Shown one piece after another: positions 63,587-64,000 of a stretch of 64,000 bases of DNA (within the stretch, counting starts at the first letter, position 1; every line of letters starts with the position of its first letter). Source of the DNA: Sphaerisporangium perillae (lineage in GTDB: Bacteria > Actinomycetota > Actinomycetes > Streptosporangiales > Streptosporangiaceae); the NCBI RefSeq assembly GCF_023276435.1, contig NZ_JALLPO010000010.1, forward strand, positions 89,504 to 153,503, written 5' to 3'. The notes beneath the pieces are model-generated. The model made no database searches, was not told where the DNA came from, and was given only the letters and a program-made list of their open reading frames with translations. Made by a program: the position numbers and the translations under genes.

Positions 63587-64000
63587 CTACGCCTGCGGCG
63601 GGCGGTCCAGGAGCCAGTGGGCGGCGCGGCGCAGCATCGCGCGGTGGGCGGGGCTCTCGTAGGACCGCACGTCGTGGCCGAGCGCGTCGTACACCAGGCG
63701 CCCCCTCCGGACGGGGCGCGCCCACACCAGCGGCTGCCCCATCGACGAGGCCAGGGGACGAACCTCAGGGAGGACGTCGAGGTCGCTGTAGATCTCGTCG
63801 ACCAGCTCGAAGTCGTCCAGGCCGTCCACGATCGGATGGCCGCCGTGCACCTTGACCTCCGCGCGGCCGAGGGGCGGGTGGTGGGAGGTGCCCCAGACCC
63901 AGGAGGCCCCGAGCAGCCGCCGCCACGCCGGCCAGTCGTCGAAGCAGATCGACGCGGCGTGCACCGCGAGCACTCCCCCGCCCCGGTCGAGATGGTCGAG
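63587..64000 (-). CDS. ThuA-domain protein, C-terminal part (partial)
   Basis: Only the last 137 codons are in the window; the gene continues beyond 64000. VLAVHAASICFDDWPAWRRL, then ASWVWGTSHHPPLGRAEVKV, HPIVDGLDDFELVDEIYSDL and GHDVRSYESPAHRAMLRRAA follow the ThuA-like fold (a class I amidotransferase-type fold found in trehalose-utilisation and heparinase-linked proteins). The biochemical role of ThuA domains is not established. A GTG codon at 63973 is inside the domain and is unlikely to be the true start. Confidence 0.83.
   Translation of the reverse strand, partial: LDHLDRGGGVLAVHAASICFDDWPAWRRLLGASWVWGTSHHPPLGRAEVKVHGGHPIVDGLDDFELVDEIYSDLDVLPEVRPLASSMGQPLVWARPVRRGRLVYDALGHDVRSYESPAHRAMLRRAAHWLLDRPPQA

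Overview
The window looks like chromosomal DNA of a high-GC actinomycete, most probably of the Streptosporangiales (Nonomuraea/Streptosporangium-like). The reasons are strongly GC-biased codon use, frequent GTG starts, an actinobacterial Nei-type glycosylase, ClgR, an FprA-type ferredoxin reductase, a 337-residue NusA without C-terminal repeats, PNPase followed by an M16 protease and DapB, and many GntR/IclR/TetR-class regulators. The genus is an inference; no rRNA or other marker gene is present.

Layout. (1) 1-7 kb: end of a Fpg/Nei glycosylase, then a minus-strand housekeeping row ftsK - rodZ-like - rimO - pgsA - cinA - clgR, with ATGA overlaps between rimO, pgsA and cinA. (2) 7-11 kb: a hexuronate locus (tautomerase, KDG kinase, two IclR regulators, uronate dehydrogenase) with a frameshifted, truncated kduD relic between the regulators. 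(3) 11-21 kb: RNase J and DapA, then an accessory block (GntR, EamA exporter facing a MocR/PdxR regulator, CGNR zinc-finger protein, GNAT, MenA). (4) 20.6-36.5 kb: a long minus-strand core block: rimP-nusA-ylxR-infB-DUF503-rbfA-nrnA-truB-[PLP enzyme]-ribF, then rpsO-pnp-M16 protease-dapB. In Streptomyces dapB, thyX, dapA and rnj lie close together; here dapB and dapA are about 6.5 kb apart and no thyX is seen. (5) 36.7-44 kb: Tat lipoprotein/DUF4439 pair, DUF4236 protein, ProRS, FprA, DUF6986 aldolase-CutC pair, GNAT. (6) 44-52 kb: GntR regulator, small unknown protein, flavin reductase, SDR, a large secreted M14 carboxypeptidase, and a divergent alpha/beta hydrolase-PadR pair.

(7) 51.6-55.3 kb is the decayed stretch. 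A secreted tannase/feruloyl esterase is preceded by collapsed pieces of what appears to have been a branched-chain amino-acid-type ABC transporter operon (a lipoprotein signal peptide plus two fused LivF fragments). Next come an IS630-type transposase relic, an ATP-grasp protein and a VapC (PIN) toxin relic. (8) 55-64 kb: a lipoprotein GH39-like glycosidase, a small six-cysteine secreted protein, a KstR2-like TetR regulator facing an SDR across a perfect KstR2-type palindrome, an AlkD-like repair protein, a DUF574 methyltransferase, MerR, an amidohydrolase facing a MarR regulator, and the end of a ThuA-domain protein.

No CRISPR array, tRNA, rRNA, integrase or intact transposase was seen. I did not find a clearly novel multi-gene system. 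The most informative signals are regulatory architectures (KstR2-type operator, overlapping MocR/EamA start codons with direct repeats, dapA and rpsO leader hairpins), gene relics and short tandem repeats.
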